From Leptospira sp. (GTDB lineage Bacteria > Spirochaetota > Leptospiria > Leptospirales > Leptospiraceae), in NCBI GenBank assembly GCA_020831715.1, contig JAFIGA010000083.1, positions 1-62,700 of the forward strand: a stretch of 62,700 nt of DNA. Reading direction: 5' to 3'. The notes under the pieces are model-generated. The model was not told where the DNA came from, did no database searches, and saw only the letters and a list, made by a program, of their open reading frames with translations. The position numbers and the translations under genes are program-made. Positions 1-10,215 of the stretch are shown in pieces. Numbering within the stretch: position 1 is the stretch's first letter; each line of letters begins with the position of its first letter.

Positions 1-3000
1 ACGCTGACTTTGACGGTGACCAGATGGCTATCCATTTGCCACTATCTCCAAAGGCTCAGTTGGAAACTTGGATGTTAATGCTATCTCCTCACAATATGTT
101 GAACCCTGCAAATGGACACCCCATCTGTGGACCGACTCAAGATATCGTGTTGGGTATATACTATCTAACCTCTGAAATTAAAGGTGGTGCAGGAGAAGGA
201 AAATTCTTCTCATCCATCGAAGAAGTTGAATACGCTATTGAAAGAAAAGTTGTTGAATACAGATCCAAGATTTCTGTTCTTCACCAAGGCAAAATCATCG
301 AAACCACCCCGGGAAGATTGATATTCAACCAAGCATTCCCTAAAGGTTATGATTATGTGAATAGAACACTGGGTGATAAGGAAACAAATAAGATTATTGC
401 CGATGTTTATGATAGATTCGGACCCGGTGAGACAGTTATTATGCTGGATGAGATCAAAAGACTTGGTTATCATTACGCAACTATCTTTTCCCCAACTATA
501 TCTATTGATGATATTAAAGTATCTCCACACAAAGAAACTCTTGTAAATGATGCTAACAAAGAAGTGGAAAAAGCTGACAACGAATACAGAAAAGGTATCA
601 TTACCAATGAAGAACGCTACAAAAAAGTAATTGAGATCTGGACAAAAACCAATGACTCAATCACTGAAGGTATGTTCAAGGAACTCGAAAAAGACAAGGA
701 CGGATTCAATCCCGTTTACGTAATGGCGGCTTCCGGAGCAAGAGGATCAAAACAACAGATTCGTCAGTTGGCGGGGATGCGAGGTCTTATGGCTAAGCCT
801 TCCGGTGAGATCATTGAACTTGCGATTCGTTCCAACTTCCGTGAAGGTCTGGGAGTATTGGAATTCTTTATCTCTACTCACGGAGCCAGGAAAGGTCTTG
901 CGGATACTGCATTGAAAACTGCGGATGCGGGATATCTAACTCGTAGATTGGTAGATATATCACAAGATGTAATTGTATCAGAAAATGATTGTGGAACTAC
1001 TGATTCGGTTCTTTTGAAAACTGTAAAAGAAGGAGAAAACATTATTGTTTCTCTAGCGGACAGAGTGTTCGGAAGAATCACTGCAGAAGATGTTTCCGAT
1101 CCTGTATCCGGTGAGATTGTCCTACCTAGAAATACTCTTATAACTAAGGCTGTAGGACTAAAAATCGAGAACATGGGTTATGAGAAGATCCGAGTAAGAT
1201 CTCCTTTAACTTGTAAATCCAGATATGGAATCTGTTCTATGTGCTACGGAATGGATATGGCAAGATTGGTGCCTGTTGAGATTGGAGAAGCAGTGGGAAC
1301 AATTGCAGCTCAGTCCATCGGTCAACCGGGAACCCAGCTTACAATGAGAACCTTTCACATCGGTGGTGCCGCGTCAGCGACAATCCAAGAGAAAGAACAT
1401 AAGCTCCCTTACAAAGCCATATTGCATAGCATCAACGGAAGAACAGTGATCAACTCTACCGGAAGATCTACCTTTGTTGGTCGTGGATCACTCTATCTTA
1501 AAAGATTAATCCAAGATATTCCTCTGAGTCAATTGACCAACATTAGAGTTGAACATGAGAGTAGAGTTGAAAAAGGAGAAGTGTTCGCTTCCAATGAGGC
1601 AGGAGATCAGATGATAACTGCTGAAATGCCCGGAACTGTAAACTTGACTAGTGATAGATTGCAGATCCTTGGTGATGAGATTGTTGTTCCGGTAAAAACA
1701 GGAACATATATTAAATCGGAAGAAGGACAGATTCTGGATGCCAATCAGGTATTTGCCGAGTTCGACCCTTATAACGAATTGGGTATTACCGAGAAAGGTG
1801 GGACTGTTGAGTGGGTTGATTTGGAAATTGGAAAGAACATCCGAAGAGATGTGGATCCTAAAACGTCCAATATTATTTTAAAAGTTATTGAGCAAAAGAA
1901 AGAAAAACTCAATCCGCGAGTTATCATAAGTGGTCCTAACGGAGTAGAAGAAATTTCTATTCCTGTGGATGCGTTAATCGGTTTCCAAAATGGCGATAAA
2001 TCGGTTCCGGGGGATATCATCTACAAGATTCCTACAATAGCGGAGAAAACCCGAGATATCACCGGTGGTCTACCACGAGTTGATGAGTTGTTCGAAGCAA
2101 GACGTCCGAAAGATGCTTGTAACTTGGCTGAAATCGATGGTAAAATCGAAGATCGTGGCGAGATTGTTAAAGAAAAAAGGATTCTCTACATTGTTCCTGA
2201 CAATGAAGAGATGGATAAGGTTAAGGTTGCTATTCCGCTTGGTAAGCAGATCCGTGTAAGAAACGGAGACTATGTCAAGAGGGGAGATCAGTTGGATGAT
2301 GGAAATTTAGATCCTCATGATATCCTAGCGGTTAAAGGACCTTCTGCACTTCATAACTATTTAGTACAAGAAGTTCAGGAAGTATACAGACTTCAAGGGG
2401 TGCATATCAATGATAAGCACATTGAAGTTGTTATACGACAAATGCTCAGAAAGGTATTAATTACTGATCCGGGTGACACTACCTTTGTAAACCAGCAACA
2501 AGTGGATACATTTCTGTTTGATGAAGAAAATGCAAGAGTAGAAGAAGAGGGGGGAAGTCCTGCGACTTGCCAACCAATTCTGCTAGGTTTGACTAAGGCT
2601 TCCTTGAATACAGAATCCTTTTTCTCTGCAGCTTCTTTCCAAGAGACTACAAAAGTTCTAACTGATGCGGCAATTAAGGGTAAAACAGATAACCTGGTCG
2701 GACTCAAAGAAAATGTGATCATTGGTCATATGATTCCTGCAGGAACCGGAATGAAAAATTATAGAGACATAGATGTCTTTAAAGATATTCCGGGAGATCT
2801 GGATTGGGATCTTATTGAAAATGAAGAAGAAGATGAGTATTCAGATGATGATGATATAGATTCGCCATCTGTTCTTTCTACTCCTGTTTCGGAAGATGAC
2901 GAGGATGAAGAAGATGAGGATGATCTAGGCGAAGAATTGGAATCTGATTACAATGTAGATGAATTTGTAAAGGGTTCTGAACGAAAAATCGACGATGAAG

Positions 3001-3041
3001 ACGAAGAATCAGAAAATATCGAGGAAGATAAGGATAAGTAA
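1..3041 (+). CDS. rpoC: RNA polymerase beta' subunit, 3' part (5' end outside window)
   Basis: This is the C-terminal ~1012 residues of the beta' subunit, the catalytic half of RNA polymerase. The window opens inside the active-site loop: codons from base 3 read ADFDGDQMA, with the three metal-binding aspartates. Further on come the bridge helix and trigger loop region ([25 protein letters not shown]) and the second zinc site (Cys in ENDCGTTD, then C-x6-C-x2-C in the [15 protein letters not shown] region). A large insertion lies between FHIGGAAS and DITGGLPRV, as in proteobacterial beta'. The protein ends in an unusual acidic tail of about 75 residues (bases 2817-3038). It heads the plus-strand ribosomal protein run. 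Identification is certain; only the N-terminal third is missing. Confidence 0.99.
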   Translation, partial: ADFDGDQMAIHLPLSPKAQLETWMLMLSPHNMLNPANGHPICGPTQDIVLGIYYLTSEIKGGAGEGKFFSSIEEVEYAIERKVVEYRSKISVLHQGKIIETTPGRLIFNQAFPKGYDYVNRTLGDKETNKIIADVYDRFGPGETVIMLDEIKRLGYHYATIFSPTISIDDIKVSPHKETLVNDANKEVEKADNEYRKGIITNEERYKKVIEIWTKTNDSITEGMFKELEKDKDGFNPVYVMAASGARGSKQQIRQLAGMRGLMAKPSGEIIELAIRSNFREGLGVLEFFISTHGARKGLADTALKTADAGYLTRRLVDISQDVIVSENDCGTTDSVLLKTVKEGENIIVSLADRVFGRITAEDVSDPVSGEIVLPRNTLITKAVGLKIENMGYEKIRVRSPLTCKSRYGICSMCYGMDMARLVPVEIGEAVGTIAAQSIGQPGTQLTMRTFHIGGAASATIQEKEHKLPYKAILHSINGRTVINSTGRSTFVGRGSLYLKRLIQDIPLSQLTNIRVEHESRVEKGEVFASNEAGDQMITAEMPGTVNLTSDRLQILGDEIVVPVKTGTYIKSEEGQILDANQVFAEFDPYNELGITEKGGTVEWVDLEIGKNIRRDVDPKTSNIILKVIEQKKEKLNPRVIISGPNGVEEISIPVDALIGFQNGDKSVPGDIIYKIPTIAEKTRDITGGLPRVDELFEARRPKDACNLAEIDGKIEDRGEIVKEKRILYIVPDNEEMDKVKVAIPLGKQIRVRNGDYVKRGDQLDDGNLDPHDILAVKGPSALHNYLVQEVQEVYRLQGVHINDKHIEVVIRQMLRKVLITDPGDTTFVNQQQVDTFLFDEENARVEEEGGSPATCQPILLGLTKASLNTESFFSAASFQETTKVLTDAAIKGKTDNLVGLKENVIIGHMIPAGTGMKNYRDIDVFKDIPGDLDWDLIENEEEDEYSDDDDIDSPSVLSTPVSEDDEDEEDEDDLGEELESDYNVDEFVKGSERKIDDEDEESENIEEDKDK

Positions 3042-3057
3042 AGGGATTATCCCTTTA
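3039..3057 (+). other. Small hairpin at the rpoC stop codon
   Basis: TAAAGGGA (3039-3046) pairs with TCCCTTTA (3050-3057) around a 3-base loop. The left arm includes the rpoC stop codon. The following bases (CTTTCTG) are not a T-run, so this looks more like an mRNA-stabilising or processing hairpin between rpoC and rpsL than a full terminator. Confidence 0.4.
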
Positions 3058-3114
3058 CTTTCTGCCTTGATTTTAAAATTTGGTAAAAAGAATTAAAAAA
3101 GGTAAAAAAGAAAG

Positions 3115-3489
3115 ATGCCAACAATAAATCAGCTAATCCGTCATGGACGGAAATTACAGAAAAAGAGAACTAAATCACCTGCTTTGAAAGCCTCTCCACA
3201 AAGAAGAGGAGTTTGCACAAGGGTGATGACTTTTACTCCAAAGAAACCAAACTCTGCTCTCCGAAAGGTTGCAAGGGTTAGATTAACTACAGGAATAGAA
3301 GTAACTGCTTATATTCCAGGGGAAGGTCACAACCTGCAAGAACACAACGTTGTATTGATTCGTGGTGGAAGAGTAAAAGACTTACCAGGGGTTCGTTATC
3401 ATATCATACGTGGAACTCTCGACACATTGGGTGTTGATAAGAGAAGAAAGGGTCGTTCGAAATACGGTGCTAAGAGACCGAAAGCATAG
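3115..3489 (+). CDS. rpsL: 30S ribosomal protein S12
   Basis: S12 sits at the decoding centre of the 30S subunit. The 124-residue product has the normal length and carries the hallmark KKPNSALRK and GGRVKDLPG stretches. Lys43, Lys88 and Pro91, the positions where substitutions give streptomycin resistance in other bacteria, are all the sensitive-type residues. An AAGG-type ribosome binding site lies about 15 bases upstream of the ATG. It follows rpoC after 73 bases that contain the small hairpin at the rpoC stop, and is 9 bases from rpsG, matching the classic str gene order rpsL-rpsG-(fusA)-tuf. Confidence 0.99.
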   Translation: MPTINQLIRHGRKLQKKRTKSPALKASPQRRGVCTRVMTFTPKKPNSALRKVARVRLTTGIEVTAYIPGEGHNLQEHNVVLIRGGRVKDLPGVRYHIIRGTLDTLGVDKRRKGRSKYGAKRPKA

Positions 3490-3498
3490 GAGCAATAT

Positions 3499-3972
3499 AT
3501 GTCAAGAAGAAGAGGAAAAGTAGAACCCAGATTTATTGAAGGCGATCCAAAATTTAGTGATAAAACAATCTCTAAATTCATCAACTGTCTAATGGTTGAC
3601 GGAAAGAAAAGTACTGCTGAAAAAGTTTTCTACGATGCATTGGAAATTGTAGAAAAGAAAACCGGTGCTGATCCCTATACTGCATTCAATGAAGCATTAG
3701 AAAATGTTAAGCCACAAGTGGAAGTTAAATCTAGAAGAGTTGGTGGAGTAACCTATCAAGTTCCAATAGAAGTTCGTCCCGAAAGAAGACTTGCTCTAGG
3801 CATCAGATGGCTAATCAAATATTCTAGATCCAGAAATGAGAAGTCCATGAAGAGCAAGTTAGCTTCTGAGATTATTGAAGCTCAGAAAGGCACAGGTTCT
3901 TCTATTAAGAAGAAAGAAGATATCAGAAAGATGGCAGAAGCAAACAAAGCTTTCAGTCATTACAGATGGTAA
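3499..3972 (+). CDS. rpsG: 30S ribosomal protein S7
   Basis: S7 binds the 3' major domain of 16S rRNA and starts assembly of the 30S head. The product is 157 residues, the standard size, with the conserved VGGVTYQVPIEV and RRLALGIRWL segments and the C-terminal NKAFSHYRW end. An AGGAG ribosome binding site at 3488-3492 overlaps the end of rpsL, so the two genes are probably translated in concert. Downstream there are 80 bases holding a strong intrinsic terminator before the next gene, which is unusual because this operon normally continues directly into fusA. Confidence 0.99.
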   Translation: MSRRRGKVEPRFIEGDPKFSDKTISKFINCLMVDGKKSTAEKVFYDALEIVEKKTGADPYTAFNEALENVKPQVEVKSRRVGGVTYQVPIEVRPERRLALGIRWLIKYSRSRNEKSMKSKLASEIIEAQKGTGSSIKKKEDIRKMAEANKAFSHYRW

Positions 3973-4024
3973 TCTAATTTCTCTTATTTTTAAAAATTTA
4001 AGTTTTTTACCTTTATTACATCAG

Positions 4025-4051
4025 CCGGTGGAAACACCGGTTTTTCTTTTT
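4025..4051 (+). terminator. Intrinsic terminator between rpsG and the TetM-like gene
   Basis: CCGGTG (4025-4030) and CACCGG (4035-4040) form a GC-rich stem closed by a GAAA loop, followed by TTTTTCTTTTTT. The T-run ends one base before the ATG of the next gene (4053). By form this is a strong rho-independent terminator, lying within the leader of the downstream gene and so able to act as an attenuator. Confidence 0.8.
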
Positions 4052-4052
4052 T

Positions 4053-5876
4053 ATGAAGACAATCAATTTAGGAATATTTGCACATATTGATGCCGGTAAA
4101 ACAACTTTAACCGAAAAAATTCTACACTTAGCCCAAATAATACCATCTCCTGGTTCTATCGAAGAGGGCACAACCGAATCCGACACTCTAAGAATTGAAA
4201 TAGAAAGGGGAATATCCATAGTTTCTTCTCTTCTTCAATTTTCTTGTTCCAAGGTTATTCCCGACCTAAATTTAAATATTTTGGATACACCGGGTCATTT
4301 GGATTTCCGGAGCCAAGTTGAATCAGTCTTAGGTTGTATTGATATAGCAGTTGTTCTGATAGATGCAAGCAGAGGCGTTGAAAGCCAGACTGAGTTGCTT
4401 CACGAGGAATTAGTAGCAAGAGGTATTCCGGAAATATTTTTTTTAAATAAGCTGGATCGATCGTTCGACTTCTATGCAGAAAGTCTAGCTTCCATTGAAG
4501 AATTATTAAATAAAACTCCGGCTATATTGTTCCATGAAGAAGATTATTCTTATATTTGGAAAAATCAGGAAAAGTTTTCTGAAAGGCAGCACATGGAGTT
4601 ATTTGATTGGTCTGATGAGCTCTCAGCTGCTTATTTAGAGAATCCTGAAGATCTTCATAGTATATCTTTGCTTGGCATGAAACAAGGAATTGTAAATGGA
4701 AAGGTATTGCCAGTCTTAGGTGGTTCAGCATATTTCGGACAAGGAGTATTGGAAATGCTCGAATTAATTGCAATGCTTGATGCAAAGCCTCCTACTTCTG
4801 CTCCTGAATCCGACATTTTAGTTGTAAAACGATGTATTCATTCGGAAATAGGTAGATTAACGATTGCTAAGGCTAATTGTGATATCGAAATTGGGAAAGA
4901 ATACAATGTCAAAGGGAATGGTATAACAGTTAATAACATATATCATGTTTTGGGCGAACGACTTGCTGAAATGAAATCAATTTCTCGCGGTGATTTATTT
5001 GCTTCTCGCAGTCTGAATGAGTGTGAGATTGCGGTGAGTGTAGAAGATGCGCAGTTTGTGATGGTGGTCGAACCTTATTCATCGGAAGACAGGAAAGAGC
5101 TTTTAACTGCTTTGGAGGATTTAACATGGGAAGATCCTGCTTTACAGCTAAAAATTAATGAAGACTTGGGCAATATTCAATTATGGGGGCAGGGAGAATT
5201 GCATCTGGATGTATCTCGGCACAGGTTGGACGAAATCTTTAAGAAAAAATATTCAATTGGGGAATTTTCCATTGCAAGATATGAGCTATTCAAAAGGATG
5301 GTTAAAAAGCTTGCATTTGAGCACACTGCCTTTGATGAGAAATTATCAAGCGGCAAGCTAGTAGCCAATCTGAGAGATACTGCCAACTTTTCGAAGCATA
5401 TAGCCTTTGAGGTAAGTCTCCCAGAAAAGATACACAATGCGATTGAAACTGGTTTTTACGAGGCTTTGTCTCGTGGAAATTTCCACCTAGAAGTGATGGG
5501 TGTTGAAATGACTGTGGAGTCTTACGAGCCTCCTGATAGTTATTTTGATGGCACTCCGTCCCTCCTTAAGGTGGCGGTAGTGAGCGGACTGCGAAATGCA
5601 TTCGCTGATCAGACAACGCTGATAGGTCCGATATCGGATTTAGAAATCGTTGTCAACGATGAGGATGTCGGAAACGTGCTATCTCTTCTTCAAAAGAGGG
5701 AAGCGAAGATACAAGACATAAGAAAGCGTTTTTCGGGAAAATCACTCATTATAGTTCAAGCAAGTACTGAAAAGATGCTTGGCTTTTCGGGGGCTCTTAG
5801 AAACATGACGAGAGGGACTGGTATTTCTTACCAAAGGAACTCCTTCAACCCCGAAAATTATATTGTTTTGAAATAA
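4053..5876 (+). CDS. EF-G-family GTPase, TetM/ribosome-protection-like, in the fusA position
   Basis: A translational GTPase of 607 residues, shorter than EF-G (about 690-710) and TetM (about 640). G motifs are intact: AHIDAGKTT (residues 10-18), DTPGH (from D78) and NKLD (N132-D135). The N-terminus, including EEGTTESDTL and ERGISI, reads more like TetM/TetO than EF-G by recall. Domain II, III and V regions follow. In the domain IV tip the EF-G loop SYHDVDSS, with its essential His, is replaced by SYEPPDS (E492, P493, P494), and the GGRGQYG-type segment is absent. It lies between rpsG and tuf, where fusA is expected. I infer a ribosome-interacting GTPase other than the main translocase. No Shine-Dalgarno sequence is visible. 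A drug-resistance role is unproven. Confidence 0.85.
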   Translation: MKTINLGIFAHIDAGKTTLTEKILHLAQIIPSPGSIEEGTTESDTLRIEIERGISIVSSLLQFSCSKVIPDLNLNILDTPGHLDFRSQVESVLGCIDIAVVLIDASRGVESQTELLHEELVARGIPEIFFLNKLDRSFDFYAESLASIEELLNKTPAILFHEEDYSYIWKNQEKFSERQHMELFDWSDELSAAYLENPEDLHSISLLGMKQGIVNGKVLPVLGGSAYFGQGVLEMLELIAMLDAKPPTSAPESDILVVKRCIHSEIGRLTIAKANCDIEIGKEYNVKGNGITVNNIYHVLGERLAEMKSISRGDLFASRSLNECEIAVSVEDAQFVMVVEPYSSEDRKELLTALEDLTWEDPALQLKINEDLGNIQLWGQGELHLDVSRHRLDEIFKKKYSIGEFSIARYELFKRMVKKLAFEHTAFDEKLSSGKLVANLRDTANFSKHIAFEVSLPEKIHNAIETGFYEALSRGNFHLEVMGVEMTVESYEPPDSYFDGTPSLLKVAVVSGLRNAFADQTTLIGPISDLEIVVNDEDVGNVLSLLQKREAKIQDIRKRFSGKSLIIVQASTEKMLGFSGALRNMTRGTGISYQRNSFNPENYIVLK

Positions 5877-5926
5877 AGAGGCCCGTTAGGGACTGATTTA
5901 ATTATATTAGGAGATTGAATTAGAGC

Positions 5927-7132
5927 ATGGCAAAAGCAAAATTCGACAGAAGTAAACCCCATTTAAACATAGGTACAATCGGCCACGTTGACCATGGCAA
6001 GACTACCCTAACGGCTGCAATTACGACTACTTTGGCTAAGAAATTCGGCGGAAGTAACAAGGCTGTAGCCTACGACCAAATTGACAATGCACCGGAAGAA
6101 AAGGCACGAGGTATCACTATTGCTACTTCTCACCAAGAGTATGAGACCGGCAATAGACACTATGCGCACGTAGACTGTCCGGGTCACGCTGACTATGTTA
6201 AAAACATGATCACTGGAGCTGCTCAGATGGATGCTGCTATATTAGTTGTATCTGCAACTGACGGAGCAATGCCACAAACTAAAGAACATATTCTCTTGGC
6301 TCGCCAAGTTGGTGTTCCTTATATCGTTGTTTATCTTAACAAAGCTGATATGTTAGCGGCTGACGAAAGAGAAGACATGGTTGAAATGGTTAAAGAAGAA
6401 ATAAAAGAACTTCTTGATAAATACGATTTTCCTGGCGATAAAACACCTTTCATTTCCGGATCTGCTTTAAAGGCACTTGAAGGTGATGAATCTGAACTAG
6501 GAATGGATTCTATCGTTAAGTTGATGGAAGCCGTTGACTCTTATGTTCCGGAACCTACTAGAATTCTTGACAAGCCTTTCTTGATGCCGGTAGAGGATGT
6601 TTTCTCTATTACTGGTAGAGGAACTGTAGCAACCGGTAGAGTTGAGCAAGGTATTCTTAAAATCAACGATGAAGTTGAAATCGTTGGAATTAGAGATACT
6701 ACAAAAACTGTAATTACAGGAATTGAAATGTTCCGTAAACTTCTTGATGAAGCAACTGCAGGTGATAACATCGGAGCGCTTCTTCGTGGAACTAAAAAAG
6801 AAGACATCGAAAGAGGTCAGGTTTTGGCTAAGCCAGGATCCATTACTCCACACAAGAAGTTTAAGGCTGAGGTTTACGTTTTGACAAAAGATGAGGGTGG
6901 TCGACACACTCCTTTCTTCAATAACTACCGACCACAGTTCTACTTTAGAACAACAGACATAACCGGTGTTTGTAATCTACCTGACGGTGCTGAAATGGTA
7001 ATGCCTGGTGATAACATCACTATGTCTATCGAATTGATTCACCCGATTGCTATGGATCAAGGTCTGAAGTTTGCGATCCGTGAAGGTGGAAGAACTATCG
7101 GATCCGGCGTCGTAGCTACGATTGTCGAGTAA
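5927..7132 (+). CDS. tuf: Elongation factor Tu
   Basis: EF-Tu brings aminoacyl-tRNA to the ribosome as a GTP complex. The 401-residue product has [21 protein letters not shown] and an NKAD guanine-specificity motif (many EF-Tu proteins have NKCD), followed by beta-barrel domains 2 and 3 ending in [15 protein letters not shown] at 5909-5913 serves as ribosome binding site. It lies 50 bases after the TetM-like GTPase and 9 bases before rpsJ, so it joins the str and S10 clusters. Identification is certain. Confidence 0.99.
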   Translation: MAKAKFDRSKPHLNIGTIGHVDHGKTTLTAAITTTLAKKFGGSNKAVAYDQIDNAPEEKARGITIATSHQEYETGNRHYAHVDCPGHADYVKNMITGAAQMDAAILVVSATDGAMPQTKEHILLARQVGVPYIVVYLNKADMLAADEREDMVEMVKEEIKELLDKYDFPGDKTPFISGSALKALEGDESELGMDSIVKLMEAVDSYVPEPTRILDKPFLMPVEDVFSITGRGTVATGRVEQGILKINDEVEIVGIRDTTKTVITGIEMFRKLLDEATAGDNIGALLRGTKKEDIERGQVLAKPGSITPHKKFKAEVYVLTKDEGGRHTPFFNNYRPQFYFRTTDITGVCNLPDGAEMVMPGDNITMSIELIHPIAMDQGLKFAIREGGRTIGSGVVATIVE

Positions 7133-7141
7133 GAGAAGAGC

Positions 7142-7450
7142 ATGACAGGGCAACGAATAAGAGTTAAATTAAAAGCTTTTGATCATAGGTTGATTGACCA
7201 ATCTACCTATGAGATCGTGGCAACTGCGAAAAGGACCGGAGCTACTGTTTCCGGTCCAATTCCTCTGCCCACTAAAAAAGAGATTTATACAGTTCTCAGA
7301 TCTCCTCACGTAAACAAAAAAGCACGTGAACAATTTGAAATGAGAACGCATAAGAGACTAATCGATATACTCAATACTAATGAGGATACCGTGGAAGCTC
7401 TCATGAAACTTCAGCTTCCGGCTGGTGTTTCAGTAGATATAAAGTCATAA
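7142..7450 (+). CDS. rpsJ: 30S ribosomal protein S10
   Basis: S10 of the 30S head, which also serves in transcription antitermination as NusE. The 102-residue product matches the family length and has the typical [10 protein letters not shown] start, the GPIPLPT loop and the THKRLIDI segment. It begins 9 bases after tuf with a purine-rich AAGAGAAGAG ribosome binding site and is followed by rplC after 12 bases. This is the first gene of the S10 cluster. No separate promoter was recognised, so it is probably co-transcribed from upstream. Confidence 0.99.
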   Translation: MTGQRIRVKLKAFDHRLIDQSTYEIVATAKRTGATVSGPIPLPTKKEIYTVLRSPHVNKKAREQFEMRTHKRLIDILNTNEDTVEALMKLQLPAGVSVDIKS

Positions 7451-7462
7451 GGAATAATTAAG

Positions 7463-8086
7463 ATGGCGAAAGGACTGATTGGGGAAAAAGTTGGCATGAC
7501 TCAGATATTTGATTCTGAGGGAAAGGTATTGCCTGTTACTGTTCTACGTGTTGGACCATGTGCTGTATCTCAGATAAAGACCGTGGAAAAAGATGGATAT
7601 GATGCAATTCAGCTAGCTTTTGGTGATAAAAAAGAGAAATCTGTAACCAAAGCTGAGAAAGGGCATTTGGGAAAAGCAGGAATCGCTGTCCCCAAGAAAG
7701 TTGTAAAAGAATTTCGTAACTATGGGGAAGAGGTAACTCTGGGTTCTGAGTTGAAAGCATCTGATGTCTTTCAATTGAATGATACTGTAAAGATATCGGG
7801 AACAAGTAAAGGAAAAGGCTTTCAAGGTGTTGTCAAGCGACACGGATTTGCCGGAGGACCTAAAACTCATGGTTCCAGATTTCAACGTCACCCCGGTTCT
7901 ATAGGCGCAGGTTCAACTCCTTCAAGAGTATTTAAAGGCATGAAAATGGCCGGAAGAATGGGAAGTGATGCTGCGACTATAAATAACCTTAAAGTTGTTA
8001 AGATTAACGAAAATGATAATTTACTGTTTGTAACAGGTAGTGTTCCCGGTAGCGACAATTCGATTGTTACTATCGAGAAGATGTAA
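7463..8086 (+). CDS. rplC: 50S ribosomal protein L3
   Basis: L3 is an early assembly protein of the 50S subunit that reaches toward the peptidyl-transferase centre. The 207-residue product opens with [13 protein letters not shown] and has the [11 protein letters not shown] central extension and the [13 protein letters not shown] loop. AAGGA lies in front of the ATG. It is placed between rpsJ and rplD with 12- and 11-base gaps, as in the standard S10 order. Confidence 0.99.
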   Translation: MAKGLIGEKVGMTQIFDSEGKVLPVTVLRVGPCAVSQIKTVEKDGYDAIQLAFGDKKEKSVTKAEKGHLGKAGIAVPKKVVKEFRNYGEEVTLGSELKASDVFQLNDTVKISGTSKGKGFQGVVKRHGFAGGPKTHGSRFQRHPGSIGAGSTPSRVFKGMKMAGRMGSDAATINNLKVVKINENDNLLFVTGSVPGSDNSIVTIEKM

Positions 8087-8097
8087 GGATTAAGACC

Positions 8098-8739
8098 ATG
8101 AAAGCTCAGAAATATTCAAACGAAGGAAAGCTAATCGGCGAAATTGATCTACCGGACAATTTGTTTTCTACCGGTGTATCTACCGGCGCTATTTACGACG
8201 CTATAAAAGCTGAAAATGCTAATCTCCGCCAAGGAACTCACTCAACTAAAGACAGAAGTGAAGTTAGAGGTGGTGGAAAGAAGCCATGGGCGCAAAAAGG
8301 AACCGGTAGAGCCAGACAAGGTTCTTCCAGAGCTCCTCATTGGGTTGGTGGTGGTATAATCCATGGACCTAAGCCTCGAGATTATTCTTCAAATCTTTCG
8401 CGAAATGTAAAAAAGAAGGCAGTGCTTTCTATTTTAAACAAGAAAGCAGAAGAATCTAGAATCAAAGTTATTCAAGATCTAAATCCGGAAACATTCTCTA
8501 CTAAATCCATCTTCCAGGTTCTTAAAAATATGGAAATATCGGAAAAGGGTAATGTTGGTTTAGTGGTAAATGGAGAAAATCTATTTCTTAAACGTTCCAC
8601 TAGAAATATTCCATTTCTGAAATATGTGAACTCGAAAAGAATTGTATGTAGAGATATTCTTTATAATAACAATCTAGTGATTTCTGAGAGCGCTTTGAAT
8701 GAAATGATTGAGCAGTATGCTAAAGGAGATTCCAAATAA
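8098..8739 (+). CDS. rplD: 50S ribosomal protein L4
   Basis: L4 binds 23S rRNA domain I and lines the exit tunnel; in Escherichia coli it also represses its own operon. The 213-residue product has the conserved tunnel loop with the [18 protein letters not shown] segment. An AAGGA ribosome binding site lies 8 bases before the ATG. Its stop codon shares one base with the rplW start (TAATG), implying translational coupling. Confidence 0.98.
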   Translation: MKAQKYSNEGKLIGEIDLPDNLFSTGVSTGAIYDAIKAENANLRQGTHSTKDRSEVRGGGKKPWAQKGTGRARQGSSRAPHWVGGGIIHGPKPRDYSSNLSRNVKKKAVLSILNKKAEESRIKVIQDLNPETFSTKSIFQVLKNMEISEKGNVGLVVNGENLFLKRSTRNIPFLKYVNSKRIVCRDILYNNNLVISESALNEMIEQYAKGDSK

Positions 8740-9080
8740 TGTCACCTAGCGATGTAATTATATCCCCTCTCATTACTGAGAAATCACAAGATTTGGAAAC
8801 TATTTTTGAAAGGATTGAAGCTAAAAGAAAATCTTCTAGAAGAAAATCCAATGATAAAAAAGTAACCAAATATACTTTTAAAGTTCACCCTGATGCCAAT
8901 AAGATTCAGGTTAAAGAAGCTATTAAAAAAATATACAACGCAGAGCCGGACTCTGTAAACATTCAAGTTTATCGTGGGAAGATTAAAAAGTTCCGTTATG
9001 TTCCCGCTCCCAAGGCTCATTGGAAGAAAGCAATTGTGACTTTCAATGATGGAACAACCCTGGATATAGTGAAGGTTTAA
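8739..9080 (+). CDS. rplW: 50S ribosomal protein L23
   Basis: L23 lies at the tunnel exit and docks trigger factor and the signal recognition particle. At 113 residues it is longer than the usual 95-100. The extra length is a basic insert near residues 22-40 ([15 protein letters not shown]) right after the ITEKS start motif, before the [11 protein letters not shown] core. It overlaps rplD by one base and precedes rplB by two bases. The downstream core motifs ([14 protein letters not shown]) support the call firmly. Confidence 0.97.
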   Translation: MSPSDVIISPLITEKSQDLETIFERIEAKRKSSRRKSNDKKVTKYTFKVHPDANKIQVKEAIKKIYNAEPDSVNIQVYRGKIKKFRYVPAPKAHWKKAIVTFNDGTTLDIVKV

Positions 9081-9082
9081 TC

Positions 9083-9919
9083 ATGCCAATCAAAAAATTA
9101 AAACCATACACAGCGTCTACTAGAACCCAATCTGTAGTTGATTATTCGGAATTATCTGACAATCAACCGAAAAGATCTTTAACTACTTCTACTAACTACA
9201 AAGCTGGTAGAGGACATGGTGGAAAGATTTCTGTAAGACATAAGGGTGGTCGTGTTAAAAGAAAATACCGAGTAATTGATTTTAAAAGAAATAAAATCGG
9301 TATTCCCGCGACAGTAAAGACTTTGGAATATGATCCAAACAGAACTGCTTTTATTGCACTATTAAGCTATGCTGATGGTGAATACAGATATATATTAGCT
9401 CCTAATGGAGTGAAAGTTGGTGACAAATTAGAGAACGGAGAAAATGCCGAGATTAAAGTTGGCAATACTCTTCCTCTGTCTAAAATTCCACCCGGCACTT
9501 CTGTTCATTGCATCGAAATGCAACCGGGTAAAGGGGCTCAGCTGGCTCGGACTGCAGGTTCTTTCGCTGTTATCGCTGCTAAAGATGGTGACTATGTAAG
9601 TTTGAAATTACCTTCTTCCGAAGTTAGAAAAGTTAGAAATACTTGTATGGCTACTGTCGGTGAGTTGAGCAATAAAGACCATAATCTTGTTTCTTTAGGT
9701 AAAGCCGGAAGAAAAAGATGGATGGGTGTCAGACCTACTGTTAGAGGGGTCGTGATGAACCCGGTAGACCACCCTCATGGTGGTGGTGAAGGTAGAACTT
9801 CCGGAGGTAGACACCCTGTGTCTCCAACTGGACAACCAACAAAAGGTTATAAAACCAGAACGAATTCGAAATCTAACAAGTTCATTGTTCAGAAAAGAAA
9901 GCGTAATCGGAATAGATAG
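9083..9919 (+). CDS. rplB: 50S ribosomal protein L2
   Basis: L2 is a primary 23S rRNA-binding protein near the peptidyl-transferase centre and the subunit interface. The 278-residue length is typical. [15 protein letters not shown] lies in the N-terminal part, and the highly conserved [18 protein letters not shown] loop, containing the functionally important histidine, near the C-terminus. An AAGG sequence in the end of rplW serves as ribosome binding site. It is followed by rpsS after 10 bases. Confidence 0.99.
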   Translation: MPIKKLKPYTASTRTQSVVDYSELSDNQPKRSLTTSTNYKAGRGHGGKISVRHKGGRVKRKYRVIDFKRNKIGIPATVKTLEYDPNRTAFIALLSYADGEYRYILAPNGVKVGDKLENGENAEIKVGNTLPLSKIPPGTSVHCIEMQPGKGAQLARTAGSFAVIAAKDGDYVSLKLPSSEVRKVRNTCMATVGELSNKDHNLVSLGKAGRKRWMGVRPTVRGVVMNPVDHPHGGGEGRTSGGRHPVSPTGQPTKGYKTRTNSKSNKFIVQKRKRNRNR

Positions 9920-9929
9920 GTAGGATAGT

Positions 9930-10208
9930 ATGGCTAGAAGTTTAAAAAAAGGACCGTTTATTGATGACCACCTAATGAAGAAGATCACTAAAATGACTTC
10001 TGAAGGTGTCAAGAAACCATTTAAGACATGGTCAAGAAGAAGTACCATTTATCCTGATATGATCGGTCACACAGTTATGGTTCATAATGGAAAGCAATTT
10101 GTTCCTGTATTTGTCAATGATAATATGATAGGCCACAAATTAGGTGAGTTTGCACCGACTCGTACTTTCCGCGGCCACTCAGGCGACAAGAAGGCAGTTA
10201 AAAAGTAG
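9930..10208 (+). CDS. rpsS: 30S ribosomal protein S19
   Basis: S19 forms part of the 30S head with S13 and touches the A-site region. The 92-residue product starts [10 protein letters not shown] and has the conserved [14 protein letters not shown] and [12 protein letters not shown] blocks. An AGGTAGGA ribosome binding site is immediately upstream. It lies 10 bases after rplB and 7 bases before rplV in the standard order. Confidence 0.99.
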   Translation: MARSLKKGPFIDDHLMKKITKMTSEGVKKPFKTWSRRSTIYPDMIGHTVMVHNGKQFVPVFVNDNMIGHKLGEFAPTRTFRGHSGDKKAVKK

Positions 10209-10215
10209 GTTATAG

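Noticed and set aside
3039..3072. Terminator after rpoC
   Set aside because: The hairpin lacks a following T-run (CTTTCTGCC), so I list it only as a hairpin and keep rpoC and rpsL as possibly one transcript.
4053..5876. Calling this gene an acquired tetracycline-resistance determinant (tetM)
   Set aside because: Similarity to TetM is partial and the protein is shorter; it sits inside the core ribosomal operon with base composition like its neighbours and no mobile element nearby. A resistance label is not supported by sequence alone.
6497..6907. Long minus-strand open frame opposite tuf (also at 10676-11095, 42149-42508)
   Set aside because: These oppose strongly conserved genes, have no ribosome binding site or recognisable motif, and show compositions typical of antisense frames.
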